A DNA stretch of 64,000 nt from Chroococcidiopsis thermalis PCC 7203 (GTDB lineage: Bacteria; Cyanobacteriota; Cyanobacteriia; Cyanobacteriales; Chroococcidiopsidaceae). This document shows, piece after piece, positions 41,053 to 51,391 of the stretch. The DNA is taken from contig NC_019695.1 in assembly GCF_000317125.1 (NCBI RefSeq), positions 5,568,336 to 5,632,335 on the forward strand, in the 5' to 3' direction. Within the stretch, counting starts at the first letter, position 1. Each line of letters starts with the position of its first letter. Position numbers and translations under genes: made by a program. The notes under the pieces are model-generated. The model was not told the origin of the DNA and ran no database searches. It saw nothing but the letters and a program-made list of their open reading frames with translations.

Positions 41053-42480
41053 ATGCTATGTGTAGACGAACTATTAACGCTGGAGTTGTTTCAACAGCTT
41101 TCCCAAGAGCAGATTCACTGGGTTTGCGATCGCGCTCAAGAAATGGAGCTATCTAGCGGCGAAGTCTTTGTCAAACAGGGAGATCCGCCACGCGGCTTTT
41201 ATGTCATGCTATCAGGCCGGGTGAGCATTACCCGCATCAGCGAAGGGATTGAAATGCCGATCGGGCAGCACCAAGCACCCGCTTTTTTTGGTGAAATTCA
41301 AGTCTTAACCGATGAACTAGTCCCCGTGACATTACGCGCCCTTTCTGATTGTCGGCTCTACGAAATCTCAGGCGATGACTTTCGTACCCTCCTACATAGT
41401 TGCCGAGGCTTCGAGCGCTTAATATTTCAAGCCGTACAGAAACGATTGCGCGGTTTAGAGTCTTTTATTCAAAACCGCGAGAAAATGGCAGCTCTAGGCA
41501 CGCTAGCGGCTGGCTTAGCACACGAACTCAACAATCCGGCGGCGGCTGTAATTCGCGCCTTGCAAGATATCACCCCAGCACTGCTCGAACTCCAACGGAT
41601 GAACTTTGTTTACGGACAGCGCCAAGTAGAGGCAGAACATACAGAAAAATGGCTCAAAGTGCGTGATGATGGTTGGGATGCGGTTGTCAACCGTCGCCTG
41701 AACCCCATTGAATTTAGCGATCGCGAGGAACAATTGCTTGAGTGGTTAGAAAACTATGGCGTAGAAGATGCTTGGAAACTCGCCGAACCATTAGCAGCTG
41801 GAAATGTAGATATAGAGACTTTAACCGAGCTGATGGAGCGCTGGAAGGACGATCCGACAGAATTAAAAGATATGGGGTTGCGCTGGCTGGCGCTGTCTTT
41901 TGAGGTTATGTGTACGGTTTCGAGTGGCTTGCGGGGAGCGCAGCGAATTTCTCAGCTCGTCCAGTCGATGAAATCTTATTCTTACATGGATCGCGGCGCG
42001 CAACAAATTGTTGACGTTCACGATGGAATTGAAGATACATTGCAATTATTTGCTTACAAATTCAAGCAAGGAATTGAAATTCAGCGGAATTACGATCGCT
42101 CTTTGCCTAAAATTCTCGCTTTCGGTAGCGAGTTAAATCAAGTTTGGACGAACTTAATTGATAATGCAGTTGATGCGGTATCTTCGATAAGCTTTGCTAA
42201 CGCGGGGAAAGGAGTCATTGAATTAGCTACCGCTCAAAATGGCGATTATATCCAGGTACAAATTGCCGATTCTGGTGCTGGGATTCCTGTAGAAATTCAA
42301 TCGCGTATTTTCGAGCCTTTCTATACGACAAAGCCTGTAGGTTCTGGTTCGGGTTTAGGTTTAGATGCAGTACGGCGGATTGTCGAGAACCGTCACCAAG
42401 GAACAATTACATTTACATCGCAGCCTGGTAAGACTTGTTTTACAATTTGTCTGCCAATTGCTACACACAGTTATCAGTGA
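41053..42480 (+). CDS. Cyclic-nucleotide-binding-domain sensor histidine kinase
   Basis: 475 residues. A cNMP-binding/CRP-like domain (about 5-130: G-E-V-F-V-K-Q-G-D-P-P-R-G-F-Y-V-M-L-S-G-R-V, F-F-G-E-I) is followed by the kinase H-box L-A-A-G-L-A-H-E-L-N-N-P with His157, an unusual insert of about 120 residues, then the ATPase: N-L-I-D-N-A-V-D-A-V, D-S-G-A-G-I, F-E-P-F-Y-T-T-K, G-S-G-L-G-L. No membrane span, so it is cytoplasmic. The insert contains W-L-K-V-R-D-D-G-W and W-K-D-D-P-T-E-L. No response regulator is adjacent. Confidence 0.92.
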   Translation: MLCVDELLTLELFQQLSQEQIHWVCDRAQEMELSSGEVFVKQGDPPRGFYVMLSGRVSITRISEGIEMPIGQHQAPAFFGEIQVLTDELVPVTLRALSDCRLYEISGDDFRTLLHSCRGFERLIFQAVQKRLRGLESFIQNREKMAALGTLAAGLAHELNNPAAAVIRALQDITPALLELQRMNFVYGQRQVEAEHTEKWLKVRDDGWDAVVNRRLNPIEFSDREEQLLEWLENYGVEDAWKLAEPLAAGNVDIETLTELMERWKDDPTELKDMGLRWLALSFEVMCTVSSGLRGAQRISQLVQSMKSYSYMDRGAQQIVDVHDGIEDTLQLFAYKFKQGIEIQRNYDRSLPKILAFGSELNQVWTNLIDNAVDAVSSISFANAGKGVIELATAQNGDYIQVQIADSGAGIPVEIQSRIFEPFYTTKPVGSGSGLGLDAVRRIVENRHQGTITFTSQPGKTCFTICLPIATHSYQ

Positions 42481-42495
42481 ACAGTTACTTTTTAT

Positions 42496-43023
42496 CTACT
42501 CCTCGATCGCGTAGATTGCCGGCAATTGGCGATATTTTTCGTCCATATCTATACCGTAACCGACAATAAAGCGATCGGGAATTTCAATTCCTAAATAATC
42601 GATTTCAACTTGAACTTTGCGGCGTGAGGGTTTATCGAGTAAGGCACAAAGTTTGAGCGAGGATGGATTATCAGCTTTCAATATTTCTATTGCTTTTGAG
42701 GTTGACAACCCAGTATCGACAATATCTTCAACTAAAATGACATCCTTGTTGTTAATAACACCTTCAGTTAAACCCATTAACATCTTGACTTCACCCGAAC
42801 TAGTGGTAGAACAACCATAGCTAGATAAACGGATCAGTTCGACATTACAAATTGGAGTTTGCATCTGCCGGATCAAATCGGCGAGAAAGATAAAAGAGCC
42901 TTTCAAAACACCAATGACAATTGGAAACCTATTCTGATAATCTCGATCTAAATCCCGTGCTAATCGCTGCACTGTTGTTGCTATTTCTGACTGAGAAATA
43001 AGTGGAACGAGTTTTTCATCCAT
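42496..43023 (-). CDS. hpt: Hypoxanthine phosphoribosyltransferase
   Basis: 175 residues. The PRPP-binding motif V-I-L-V-E-D-I-V-D-T-G-L-S-T-S-K is present (about 100-115), with the G-V-L-K-G-S-F-I-F loop near residue 40 and the D-R-F-I-V-G-Y-G-I-D-M-D-E-K-Y-R-Q-L-P C-terminal signature. It converts hypoxanthine (and guanine) to nucleotides. It starts 7 bases after the add stop codon on the same strand, forming a tight purine-salvage operon. Confidence 0.96.
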   Translation of the reverse strand: MDEKLVPLISQSEIATTVQRLARDLDRDYQNRFPIVIGVLKGSFIFLADLIRQMQTPICNVELIRLSSYGCSTTSSGEVKMLMGLTEGVINNKDVILVEDIVDTGLSTSKAIEILKADNPSSLKLCALLDKPSRRKVQVEIDYLGIEIPDRFIVGYGIDMDEKYRQLPAIYAIEE

Positions 43024-43030
43024 AGTTATT

Positions 43031-44098
<1,068 letters not shown>

Positions 44099-45535
44099 TT
44101 ATTCAGATGTACCGAAGCGCAATGTCATAAAGACAAATCGAATTATGAAAACTGCGGCTAAAATCCAAGTTGCGATCGTAACTTCGTGGGCTTTGCCTTG
44201 CAGTGCTTTGGCAATTGGATAGGTGATAAAACCAACTGACAACCCAGTGGCAATTGAGTAAGCAAGAGGCATAAACAAAATCGTCAAAAATGCCGGAACA
44301 GCTTCAGCTACATCACCCCAACGAATATCTGATACACCTGTCATCATTAACACGCCTGTAATGACTAGGGCTGGTGTAGTAGCGTAGGCGGGAATTGCCT
44401 CGAATAAAGGAACTAAGAAGATCGCCAGGATAAATAATACGCCTACAATCGCAGCTGTGAAGCCCGTGCGCCCCCCTTCCGATACGCCTGCGGCTGATTC
44501 TGCATATGTAGTGACTGTAGACGTACCGATCAGCGCCCCAGCAGTTGTTCCTACTGCATCGGCAAACAGTGCTTGATTGACTCGCGGTAGTTTTCCATCC
44601 TCTTTAATGTACCCTGCCTTCATGCCGACTCCAGACAGAGTACCAACGGTGTCAAAAATATCGACGAATAAAAATACTAAAAGTATGGCGATAAAGTCGA
44701 GAAAGTTGTTAGCAGTCAATCGCGATAAACCGAAAATGCCTTGTCCGATCAGATCTGTCGGTAGGGTAGGGATCTGAAAAATTCCTTTGGGCGGGGGTGT
44801 AACACCTACAATCCAACCGAGTAAGGCGGTGGCGAGTACCCCCCAGAGTAATGCCCCCTTAACGCGGCGTACTAAAAAAGCTGTAGTAATAATAATTCCG
44901 GCAACAGCTAGTAGAGTATTAGGTTCTCTGAAGCTACCCAGGGTTGTTTTTGTCACTTCGCTGGCGATAATTAGCCCAGCACCTCCAGTTTTTGGATCGC
45001 CAGATATCCCAATATAGGCAATAAATAAACCGATCCCTACTGATGTTGCTGTTTTCAGCGACATGGGAATGGCATTGACAATTTGACTGCGAACGTTGGT
45101 AAGGGTGAGGGCAATAAAAATCAATCCTTCGGCAAATACAGCCGCTAGTGCCAAACGCCAATCGATTTTTAGGGTTAAAACGACAGAATAAGCAAAAAAG
45201 GCGTTTAATCCCATGCCAGGGGCGAGGGCAAAGGGATAGTTGGCAACAAATGCCATTACCAGCGTTCCAATTGCAGCTGAGACTGCGGTAGCAAAGACTT
45301 GTTCGGCGAATAAATCTTTTGGCTGCTGTAGAAAAATCGCATCCGACAAAATTAAGGGATTGACGACGAGGATGTATGCCATCGTCATAAAAGTTGTCAA
45401 TCCTGCCAGAGTCTCGATCCGAAAGTTAGTTCTATACAGGTCAAATTGAAAAAAACGAGCGATCGCTGCTTGCCAACCCGTATACTGTGGCGTAGGTGGT
45501 TGCTGTAGTTCTAATCGATCTGTATCGCTGCTCAT
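44099..45535 (-). CDS. NCS2 (AzgA-type) purine permease
   Basis: 478 residues with 12-14 hydrophobic spans. Typical AzgA/PurP signatures: T-F-M-T-M-A-Y-I-L-V-V-N-P near residue 48, A-P-G-M-G-L-N-A-F-F-A-Y near 126, F-V-D-I-F-D-T-V-G-T-L near 297, and G-T-S-T-V-T-T-Y-A-E-S-A-A-G-V near 345. The last two are substrate-site motifs of adenine/guanine/hypoxanthine transporters. It heads the purine-salvage unit with add and hpt downstream. No purine riboswitch was recognised upstream. Confidence 0.94.
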   Translation of the reverse strand: MSSDTDRLELQQPPTPQYTGWQAAIARFFQFDLYRTNFRIETLAGLTTFMTMAYILVVNPLILSDAIFLQQPKDLFAEQVFATAVSAAIGTLVMAFVANYPFALAPGMGLNAFFAYSVVLTLKIDWRLALAAVFAEGLIFIALTLTNVRSQIVNAIPMSLKTATSVGIGLFIAYIGISGDPKTGGAGLIIASEVTKTTLGSFREPNTLLAVAGIIITTAFLVRRVKGALLWGVLATALLGWIVGVTPPPKGIFQIPTLPTDLIGQGIFGLSRLTANNFLDFIAILLVFLFVDIFDTVGTLSGVGMKAGYIKEDGKLPRVNQALFADAVGTTAGALIGTSTVTTYAESAAGVSEGGRTGFTAAIVGVLFILAIFLVPLFEAIPAYATTPALVITGVLMMTGVSDIRWGDVAEAVPAFLTILFMPLAYSIATGLSVGFITYPIAKALQGKAHEVTIATWILAAVFIIRFVFMTLRFGTSE

Positions 45536-45908
45536 TCTTTGGCTGTCTCCACCAAGTTATCTTTGCTTATCAATTTTGAGGAAGTTCTCAGCAAGCGTCA
45601 GTCAGGCTTGTTACTCTAACGACATAAAAGCTGTCTTTTGCACCTAAATTTAGTGACTACTGGGTGCATACTGTATGTCGTTGTTCGATCGGTTTTTTGT
45701 GTCAAAAAACACCAACTCTAAACTTGATAAGAAAAGTTAACTGGCGCTGGCTAAAGCTGACTATTGCAGTTAGAGCGCCAGAGACTCGAATGTGGCTCAA
45801 ATTAACCTTCCACCTCAGATACCATTAACAAATCTCAATGTTTCATGGGAATACTCCCTAAGATAGAGATTGTTTGAAGCGATACACATCTTTGACAACA
45901 GTATTGGA
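45536..45908. other. Spacer upstream of the permease
   Basis: About 370 bases between the permease start and the stop of the ABC ATPase gene. A small perfect hairpin (8-bp arms at 45692-45699 and 45703-45710, 3-base loop) is present. No gene and no recognisable purine riboswitch. Confidence 0.5.
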
Positions 45909-46694
45909 TTATTTTCCTAAATATGCCTCTAGCACTTGAGGATGTTGTTGCATTTCCTCTGGGCTACCATGAGCTAAGTTACGCCCCTCTGCCATCACCC
46001 AAACGCGATCGCACAGGGACATAATCACATCCATATTGTGTTCGATAATCAAAAATGTCATACCTTCGCGGTTCCAAGTTAAAATGCGATCGCAAATTTG
46101 TTCGATCAACTTGGGATTTACCCCCGCCGCAGGTTCGTCTAACAAAATTAACTTGGGTTGCGTCATTAACGCCCTTGCCATTTCCAATAACTTGCGCTGT
46201 CCTCCCGATAGCGCCCCCGCATACTCGTGCGCCATATGCGCCAAGCCCACCGATTCTAGCAGAGCCATCGCCTGTTCTCGCAGGATTTGCTGTTCTTTGG
46301 CGATCGCCCAAGGTTGAAATTGCAGCCGCCAAAAGTTCTCTCCGTCTTGCTTTTGCGCCCCTAGCATCATATTTTCTAGTACTGTCAGCCGCGAAAGCGT
46401 CCGTGCGACTTGAAACGTGCGTACCATACCCTGTAAGGCAATTTGATAGGTTCTCAATTGCTGCACGGGTGCGCCGTCAAAAATTACCCAGCCGCGATCG
46501 GGGCGAATAAAATTTGACAGTAAGTTAAACAGAGTTGTCTTACCCGCACCATTGGGACCAATTAACCCCGTAATACTTCCTTTCGCTACTTCTAAATCGG
46601 CATTATCCACAGCCTTAATCCCGCCAAAACTTTTGGTAAGACCGCTAGCTGATAATAGTGGCATTGGTTGGGATTGTAGATCTTTGGATTCCAT
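45909..46694 (-). CDS. livG: Branched-chain-type amino acid ABC transporter ATPase (LivG-like)
   Basis: 261 residues from ATG 46694. The frame extends to 46778, but those codons come from ATGACCA repeats and overlap livM. Walker A: G-P-N-G-A-G-K-T-T; Q-loop region F-Q-V-A-R-T; signature L-S-G-G-Q-R-K-L-L-E-M-A-R-A-L; Walker B: L-I-L-L-D-E-P-A-A-G-V-N-P; H-loop I-I-E-H-N-M-D. The A-A-G-V-N-P variant after Walker B is typical of LivG/NatA. It powers uptake of neutral amino acids. The partner ATPase, second permease and binding protein are not in the window. Confidence 0.92.
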   Translation of the reverse strand: MESKDLQSQPMPLLSASGLTKSFGGIKAVDNADLEVAKGSITGLIGPNGAGKTTLFNLLSNFIRPDRGWVIFDGAPVQQLRTYQIALQGMVRTFQVARTLSRLTVLENMMLGAQKQDGENFWRLQFQPWAIAKEQQILREQAMALLESVGLAHMAHEYAGALSGGQRKLLEMARALMTQPKLILLDEPAAGVNPKLIEQICDRILTWNREGMTFLIIEHNMDVIMSLCDRVWVMAEGRNLAHGSPEEMQQHPQVLEAYLGK

Positions 46695-46767
46695 TGATAA
46701 TGATTGGTAATGGGTAATGGGTTGTTGGTTGGTCTTAGACAAATGACCAATGACCAATGACCAATGA

Positions 46768-47955
46768 CTACTTTCCAAGTGTCAATTCTTCTTTCTTACC
46801 TAATATTCCTTGCGGTCGCCAAATCATCAGTATCATCAGTAGTAAGCCGATAACCATAATCCGAAACGCACTCAGGCGCACGTCATCGAGGGGTACGATT
46901 TTGGGCAAGATAAAACGGGTGGCGCTGTCGTAAGCAAAGAAAACAACTGCGCCGAGGATCGTACCGAAATTGTTACCCGCACCACCTAAGATCACCATAA
47001 TCCAAGCATCGAAAGTTGTCTGCGGCTGGAAATCGTTCGGATAAATTGAAGTTTGCTGCCATGCATACAAAGCACCAGAAATCCCAGCGATCGCCCCGCC
47101 TAACATTAAAGCTTGCAATTTATACCAAAAGACGTTTTTTCCTAAAGCGCGGGCAACTTCCTCATCTTCGCGAATTGCTTTTAATACCCTTCCCCAGGGC
47201 GATCGCGCTAGCACTTCTAACCGCCATACGACAAAAGCTAGCACCAACACCGAGATCAGCATCAATCCCGATTTTTCGTAGTTGGTGAAGTTGTATAGTC
47301 CAATAGCTCCCGCCGCATAGGGGACAAAAATCAACAGCGTCGCCACTATGCCGACAATTGCCCGAAAGACTAGTGGTAAATAACGAGTCACAAACGACTT
47401 TTGACTTTTAACTTTTGACTTTTGACTTCCGATCGCCCATTTCCAAAGTTTCCAGTAACACGCAACCACAACTAATGTGAGTAGCCCTACCATTATCCAT
47501 TTCATCACCGTGTCGGGGTTAAAATCTGTTAAGGGTAGAGGATATCCCTGCAATCCAAAAGCCCCAGGTGTGGGAGTATTAGGAGTTGGTAAATCTTGAT
47601 TGTTGACCACCAAGCGAATGAGTTCCGATACCCCAATCGTGACAATTGCTAAGTAGTCTTCCCGCAACCTTAGTGTTGATAAACCAATTAACCATCCTAA
47701 GAGAGCGGCTACTAAAGCTCCAGCTAGCGTTGCTACGATTAAGGGTACGCCATACATGCTTAACAATACAGTCGTGTATGCTCCCAAAGTCATGAAAGCA
47801 ACCAGACCAAAGTTAATTAACCCCGTTAAACCCCACTGCAAGTTTAACCCCAAGCTGAACAGGGCAAAAATTGCTGTAGAAACTGTCAGAAACAAGATAT
47901 AGGCAACCCAACCGATAATTGTTGGATCGTTCATCAGGGCGTTTAAATCTAACAT
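46768..47955 (-). CDS. livM: Branched-chain-type amino acid ABC permease (LivM-like)
   Basis: 395 residues from ATG 47955 (GTG 47979 also in frame), about ten hydrophobic spans. LivM features: G-L-N-L-Q-W-G-L-T-G-L-I-N-F-G near residue 40, the L-R-E-D-Y-L-A-I-V-T-I-G segment, S-P-W-G-R-V-L-K-A-I-R-E-D-E, and G-G-A-G-N-N-F-G-T-I-L-G near the end. Between two spans, residues about 176-188 (Q-K-S-K-V-K-S-Q-K-S) are read from AAAAGTC repeats and are not part of the normal protein. The cyanobacterial NatD permease is the closest named relative. Confidence 0.93.
   Translation of the reverse strand: MLDLNALMNDPTIIGWVAYILFLTVSTAIFALFSLGLNLQWGLTGLINFGLVAFMTLGAYTTVLLSMYGVPLIVATLAGALVAALLGWLIGLSTLRLREDYLAIVTIGVSELIRLVVNNQDLPTPNTPTPGAFGLQGYPLPLTDFNPDTVMKWIMVGLLTLVVVACYWKLWKWAIGSQKSKVKSQKSFVTRYLPLVFRAIVGIVATLLIFVPYAAGAIGLYNFTNYEKSGLMLISVLVLAFVVWRLEVLARSPWGRVLKAIREDEEVARALGKNVFWYKLQALMLGGAIAGISGALYAWQQTSIYPNDFQPQTTFDAWIMVILGGAGNNFGTILGAVVFFAYDSATRFILPKIVPLDDVRLSAFRIMVIGLLLMILMIWRPQGILGKKEELTLGK
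47396..47430. repeat. AAAAGTC-type heptamers inside livM
   Basis: About four to five ACTTTTG/ACTTTTA units in tandem, in frame within the livM coding sequence, in a loop between two membrane spans. The same unit is found outside genes at 11909-11943 and about 56101-56125. Confidence 0.9.
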
Positions 47956-48224
47956 AAGCGTTGCTAAACCCGTCGCCACACTAGGGGATATATGCTTTTG
48001 TGCTAAAAGATTTTAACCCAACAAGGATAGAAGTCAGTAGCGATCGCATCTTTATCTCACCGAGACTGTTTTCTGCAACAGCTACGAGAAATCAAACTAA
48101 AGGGATACACAGCAAGCCCGTCCTCTAGTCAACACTAAAAACTATATAAGACTGCAAAACGCAAGCAACAGCTTCCTTTAAACTAAGACTTGTTATCAGC
48201 GCAAACAGTAAGTAGAGAATTGTT

Positions 48225-49811
48225 ATGGATGCTGCGGCACTTTGGCAACGCTATCAAGACTGGCTCTATTATCACGCCGGACTCGGATTTTACGTAGATA
48301 TCAGTCGGATGCGCTTTGACGATGCATTTGTAGAGGGGTTGCAGCCCAAGTTAGAGAAAGCATTTCAAGATATGGCGGCTTTAGAAGGGGGAGCGATCGC
48401 CAATCCTGACGAAAATCGGATGGTAGGACATTACTGGCTGCGCGATCCCGATCTGGCTCCAACTCCAGAAATTAAACAAGAGATTGTTGAATCTGTAGAC
48501 CAAATTGAAACCTTTGCCCGAAAAATTCATAGCGGAGCAATTCATCCACCCCAAGCACCCCGCTACACTGATATTATCTCTATTGGTATTGGCGGCTCGG
48601 CACTCGGTCCCGAATTTGTCGCTGAAGCTTTAGCTCCTGATTTTCCTCCCCTGGCGATTCACTTCATTGATAACACCGATCCGGCGGGGATCGATCGCGT
48701 GTTAACGCGGGTGAGAAATCGTCTCACCAGCACTTTAGTTATCGTCATTTCCAAATCTGGAGGCACGCCAGAACCGCGTAACGGCACGATTGAACTCAAA
48801 GCAGCCTATGCAGGTCACAATTTAGACTTTACCAAACACGCGATCGCCATCACGACTCCCGATAGCAAACTCGATCGGCAAGCAAAATCAGAAGGCTGGC
48901 TAGCCACTTTCCCCATGTTTGACTGGGTGGGGGGACGCACTTCAGAACTGTCCGCCGTCGGCTTGCTACCAGCCGCTTTGCAGGGTATCGACATCCGCGC
49001 GATGCTGGCTGGCGCAAAAGAAATAGATGTAGCAACCCGCGTTACCGATCTCAAAACCAATCCCGCCGCCCTACTTGCCCTCAGTTGGTATTACTCTGGG
49101 AACGGACGCGGTGAAAAAGATATGGTGGTGCTGCCCTATAAAGACAGCCTCTTACTATTTTCCCGTTACTTGCAGCAATTGGTCATGGAATCTCTGGGTA
49201 AAGAAAAAGACCTCGACGGTAACATCGTCCACCAAGGAATCGCCGTCTATGGTAACAAAGGTTCGACCGACCAACATGCCTACGTTCAGCAATTGCGCGA
49301 AGGCGTACCCAACTTCTTTGCTACCTTTATCGAAGTCTTGGAAGACCGTTCGGGCTCCTCGCCAGACATCGATCCAGGCGCAACTGCTGGAGATTATCTC
49401 TCTGGCTTCCTCCAAGGAACCCGCCAAGCCTTGTATGAAAAACAGCGCGATTCCATTACCATTACCATTCCCCAAGTCAACCCCCACACAGTAGGCGCAT
49501 TAATTGCCCTTTACGAACGAGCTGTAGGTTTCTATGGTTCGCTAGTCAATATTAACGCCTACCACCAACCAGGCGTAGAAGCAGGGAAAAAAGCAGCCGC
49601 CGTGGTGTTAGATTTGCAAAAACAAGTCTTGCAAGTCCTGCAAGAGGCTAAAACTCCTTTATCTCTGGCACAAATTGCCGAGAAAGCCGCAGCCACAGAC
49701 CAAATTGAGGCAATTTATAAAATTCTGCGCCATCTGCAAGCAAATCGGAGAGGGGTGGCAATGCAAGGCGATCCCGCCCACCCTGAGAGTTTGACGTTTT
49801 CTTTAAGTTAA
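48225..49811 (+). CDS. pgi: Glucose-6-phosphate isomerase
   Basis: 528 residues. It interconverts glucose-6-phosphate and fructose-6-phosphate. Motifs: [13 protein letters not shown] near residue 120, [17 protein letters not shown] near 178, W-V-G-G-R-T-S near 238, [11 protein letters not shown] near 345 and a C-terminal lysine region (V-E-A-G-K-K-A-A). The C-terminal 60 residues after the catalytic Lys (L-A-Q-I-A-E-K-A...Y-K-I-L-R-H-L) form a small winged-helix-like extension typical of cyanobacterial Pgi. Confidence 0.96.
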   Translation: MDAAALWQRYQDWLYYHAGLGFYVDISRMRFDDAFVEGLQPKLEKAFQDMAALEGGAIANPDENRMVGHYWLRDPDLAPTPEIKQEIVESVDQIETFARKIHSGAIHPPQAPRYTDIISIGIGGSALGPEFVAEALAPDFPPLAIHFIDNTDPAGIDRVLTRVRNRLTSTLVIVISKSGGTPEPRNGTIELKAAYAGHNLDFTKHAIAITTPDSKLDRQAKSEGWLATFPMFDWVGGRTSELSAVGLLPAALQGIDIRAMLAGAKEIDVATRVTDLKTNPAALLALSWYYSGNGRGEKDMVVLPYKDSLLLFSRYLQQLVMESLGKEKDLDGNIVHQGIAVYGNKGSTDQHAYVQQLREGVPNFFATFIEVLEDRSGSSPDIDPGATAGDYLSGFLQGTRQALYEKQRDSITITIPQVNPHTVGALIALYERAVGFYGSLVNINAYHQPGVEAGKKAAAVVLDLQKQVLQVLQEAKTPLSLAQIAEKAAATDQIEAIYKILRHLQANRRGVAMQGDPAHPESLTFSLS

Positions 49812-49820
49812 TCGGGATTC

Positions 49821-49937
49821 GTAGGGGCGGGTTTAGCAACTAGATTGACAACCTCAACCGTAAATCTCGGTTCAAAACCCGCCCGTACAGGATTCGGGAG
49901 AATTGTAGAGACGTTACGTGTAACGTCTCTACAATTC
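49821..49937. repeat. Composite palindromic element after pgi
   Basis: Outer arms GTAGGGGCGGGTTT (49821-49834) and AAACCCGCCCGTAC (49875-49888), then an ACGT-type palindrome at 49900-49937 with 19-base arms and a single central mismatch. Same order as 26553-26676. Confidence 0.9.
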
Positions 49938-50035
49938 ATTACCACATTTGGTTACATTCTGTTGCTAGCGCAACACTTTTTTACAGAAAACTGGGTTAGA
50001 TTAGGAGCGAACCACTTAGTCTAAACGGATCTGGT

Positions 50036-50500
50036 ATGGCTGCTCATCGGGGTATTGAGATCTATCCGCTAGCTTCAATTCAAGGGGGAATGGCTCAGTT
50101 TTATACTCCCCAGTCCAGCCACGAGACAATGTTGGTACAGATTCCGCCGCACACGATTGACGATCTCTTCGTTCACAAATCTCAGACAGACCAGATTTTA
50201 GTTGTTAGAGGGCGTTTAGCCCTCGTGACTTTAGAAAATAAGCAGTATCGCTACACTCCATTGAGCGATCGCCTGCCTCAAGTTGTTAAAATTCCCCCAG
50301 GCGTGCTACACGGTGCAATAAATCTAGATTCCGAACCATGCACGATCGTTAACGCCGTTCTGCGCCATCGTCCGACGCAACCGCGAGATTATATTCCTCG
50401 TCCCCGTCCTTTTCCCTACAATCTCGCGATCGCGGGAGCTAAACTAGCAGAGATGGAGGCTGTAATTATTCAGCAAGCCTTGGGTAGTGTGGGAGTATGA
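50036..50500 (+). CDS. RmlC-like cupin protein
   Basis: 154 residues. Core strands I-P-P-H-T-I-D-D-L-F-V-H, D-Q-I-L-V-V-R-G-R-L-A-L-V-T, V-V-K-I-P-P-G-V-L-H-G-A-I-N and C-T-I-V-N-A-V-L-R-H form a double-stranded beta helix. The metal or catalytic His are in H-K-S-Q-T-D-Q and V-L-H-G. The tail P-R-D-Y-I-P-R-P-R-P-F-P-Y-N-L resembles dTDP-sugar epimerase-related cupins, but the epimerase signature is not complete. It is followed by a hydrolase gene 4 bases on. Function unknown. Confidence 0.75.
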   Translation: MAAHRGIEIYPLASIQGGMAQFYTPQSSHETMLVQIPPHTIDDLFVHKSQTDQILVVRGRLALVTLENKQYRYTPLSDRLPQVVKIPPGVLHGAINLDSEPCTIVNAVLRHRPTQPRDYIPRPRPFPYNLAIAGAKLAEMEAVIIQQALGSVGV

Positions 50501-50504
50501 CTGA

Positions 50505-51383
50505 TTGGTAGATCCGGCATTTCTTTTATTCGTGCAGCACGGCTGGGCAGATGATAACCGTGCCATGATGCTACTGGCGCGTCGGTTGGTCACAGATACA
50601 ATTCCAGTTTTTGCGCCGAGTTTGGGTTACGTTCAAACTTGGGTGAGAATTGAGCCTTTGATTCAGGCAGTGGAAAAGCTGGCTAGCGAACAGATTGCCA
50701 AATATCCAGACGTACCGCTGAAGATTATCGGTCATTCGATGGGTGGTTTGATCTGGTTGGAGCTGTTGCACCGCCATCCCGAGTGGTGGTCTAGAATTCA
50801 CTCGTTGGTTTTGATTGCATCGCCAGTCGGTGGTGCAGATGTGGCACGGGCGATCGATCCTTTAAATTGGGGAATTGGGATTGCTGGCGATCTGGGAAAA
50901 AATCGTAAGCCAATTGCAGCCGCGATCGCCTCTATAATTCCCACATTAGTTATTGCTGGCGATATTGATGGCGGTAGCGATGGCACGGTTCCAGTAGAAT
51001 CGACAAAGTTTCAAAATGCTCGGTTTATCTGCTTGCCAGGGCTAGCTCATGCCGTCTTGCGAAATTATCCTACGGTTGCCACCATCATTCAAGACTTTTG
51101 GATGGATGCTAATGTTGGTGAGGCGATCGTCTATGACGATATCGTACAACGGTTGCAGGCAGTACCAGGCATGACAGACGGTCATCGCCGCGATTTTAGT
51201 AAAGCCCAAATTGCGATCGCACTGCCAAATGGTGCTACTATTCGCACTTGCAAGAACTTATTTGGGATTGATTGTGTCTTTGTTGCCTCTCCTACCGGAG
51301 AATGTTTGTATGCAGGCTTTGTTGGTTGGTTGCACGCACCAGATTTACAAAAAGCTCTAGAAGATATTCAGCAAGCATATTAA
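50505..51383 (+). CDS. Alpha/beta hydrolase
   Basis: 292 residues from TTG 50505, four bases after the cupin stop; the only ATG nearby runs into a stop. The nucleophile elbow G-H-S-M-G-G is at about residues 84-89, preceded by F-V-Q-H-G-W (oxyanion region), with an Asp in D-I-D-G-G-S-D-G-T-V and His in G-L-A-H-A-V. The C-terminal 90 residues (W-M-D-A-N-V-G-E-A-I-V and on) form an extra domain not part of the hydrolase core. Substrate unknown. Probably co-transcribed with the cupin and the MMADHC-like gene. Confidence 0.85.
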   Translation: MVDPAFLLFVQHGWADDNRAMMLLARRLVTDTIPVFAPSLGYVQTWVRIEPLIQAVEKLASEQIAKYPDVPLKIIGHSMGGLIWLELLHRHPEWWSRIHSLVLIASPVGGADVARAIDPLNWGIGIAGDLGKNRKPIAAAIASIIPTLVIAGDIDGGSDGTVPVESTKFQNARFICLPGLAHAVLRNYPTVATIIQDFWMDANVGEAIVYDDIVQRLQAVPGMTDGHRRDFSKAQIAIALPNGATIRTCKNLFGIDCVFVASPTGECLYAGFVGWLHAPDLQKALEDIQQAY

Positions 51384-51391
51384 TTGATTAA

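Noticed and set aside
45536-45908. Purine riboswitch upstream of the permease
   Set aside because: No three-way junction pattern with the conserved loop sequences could be found.
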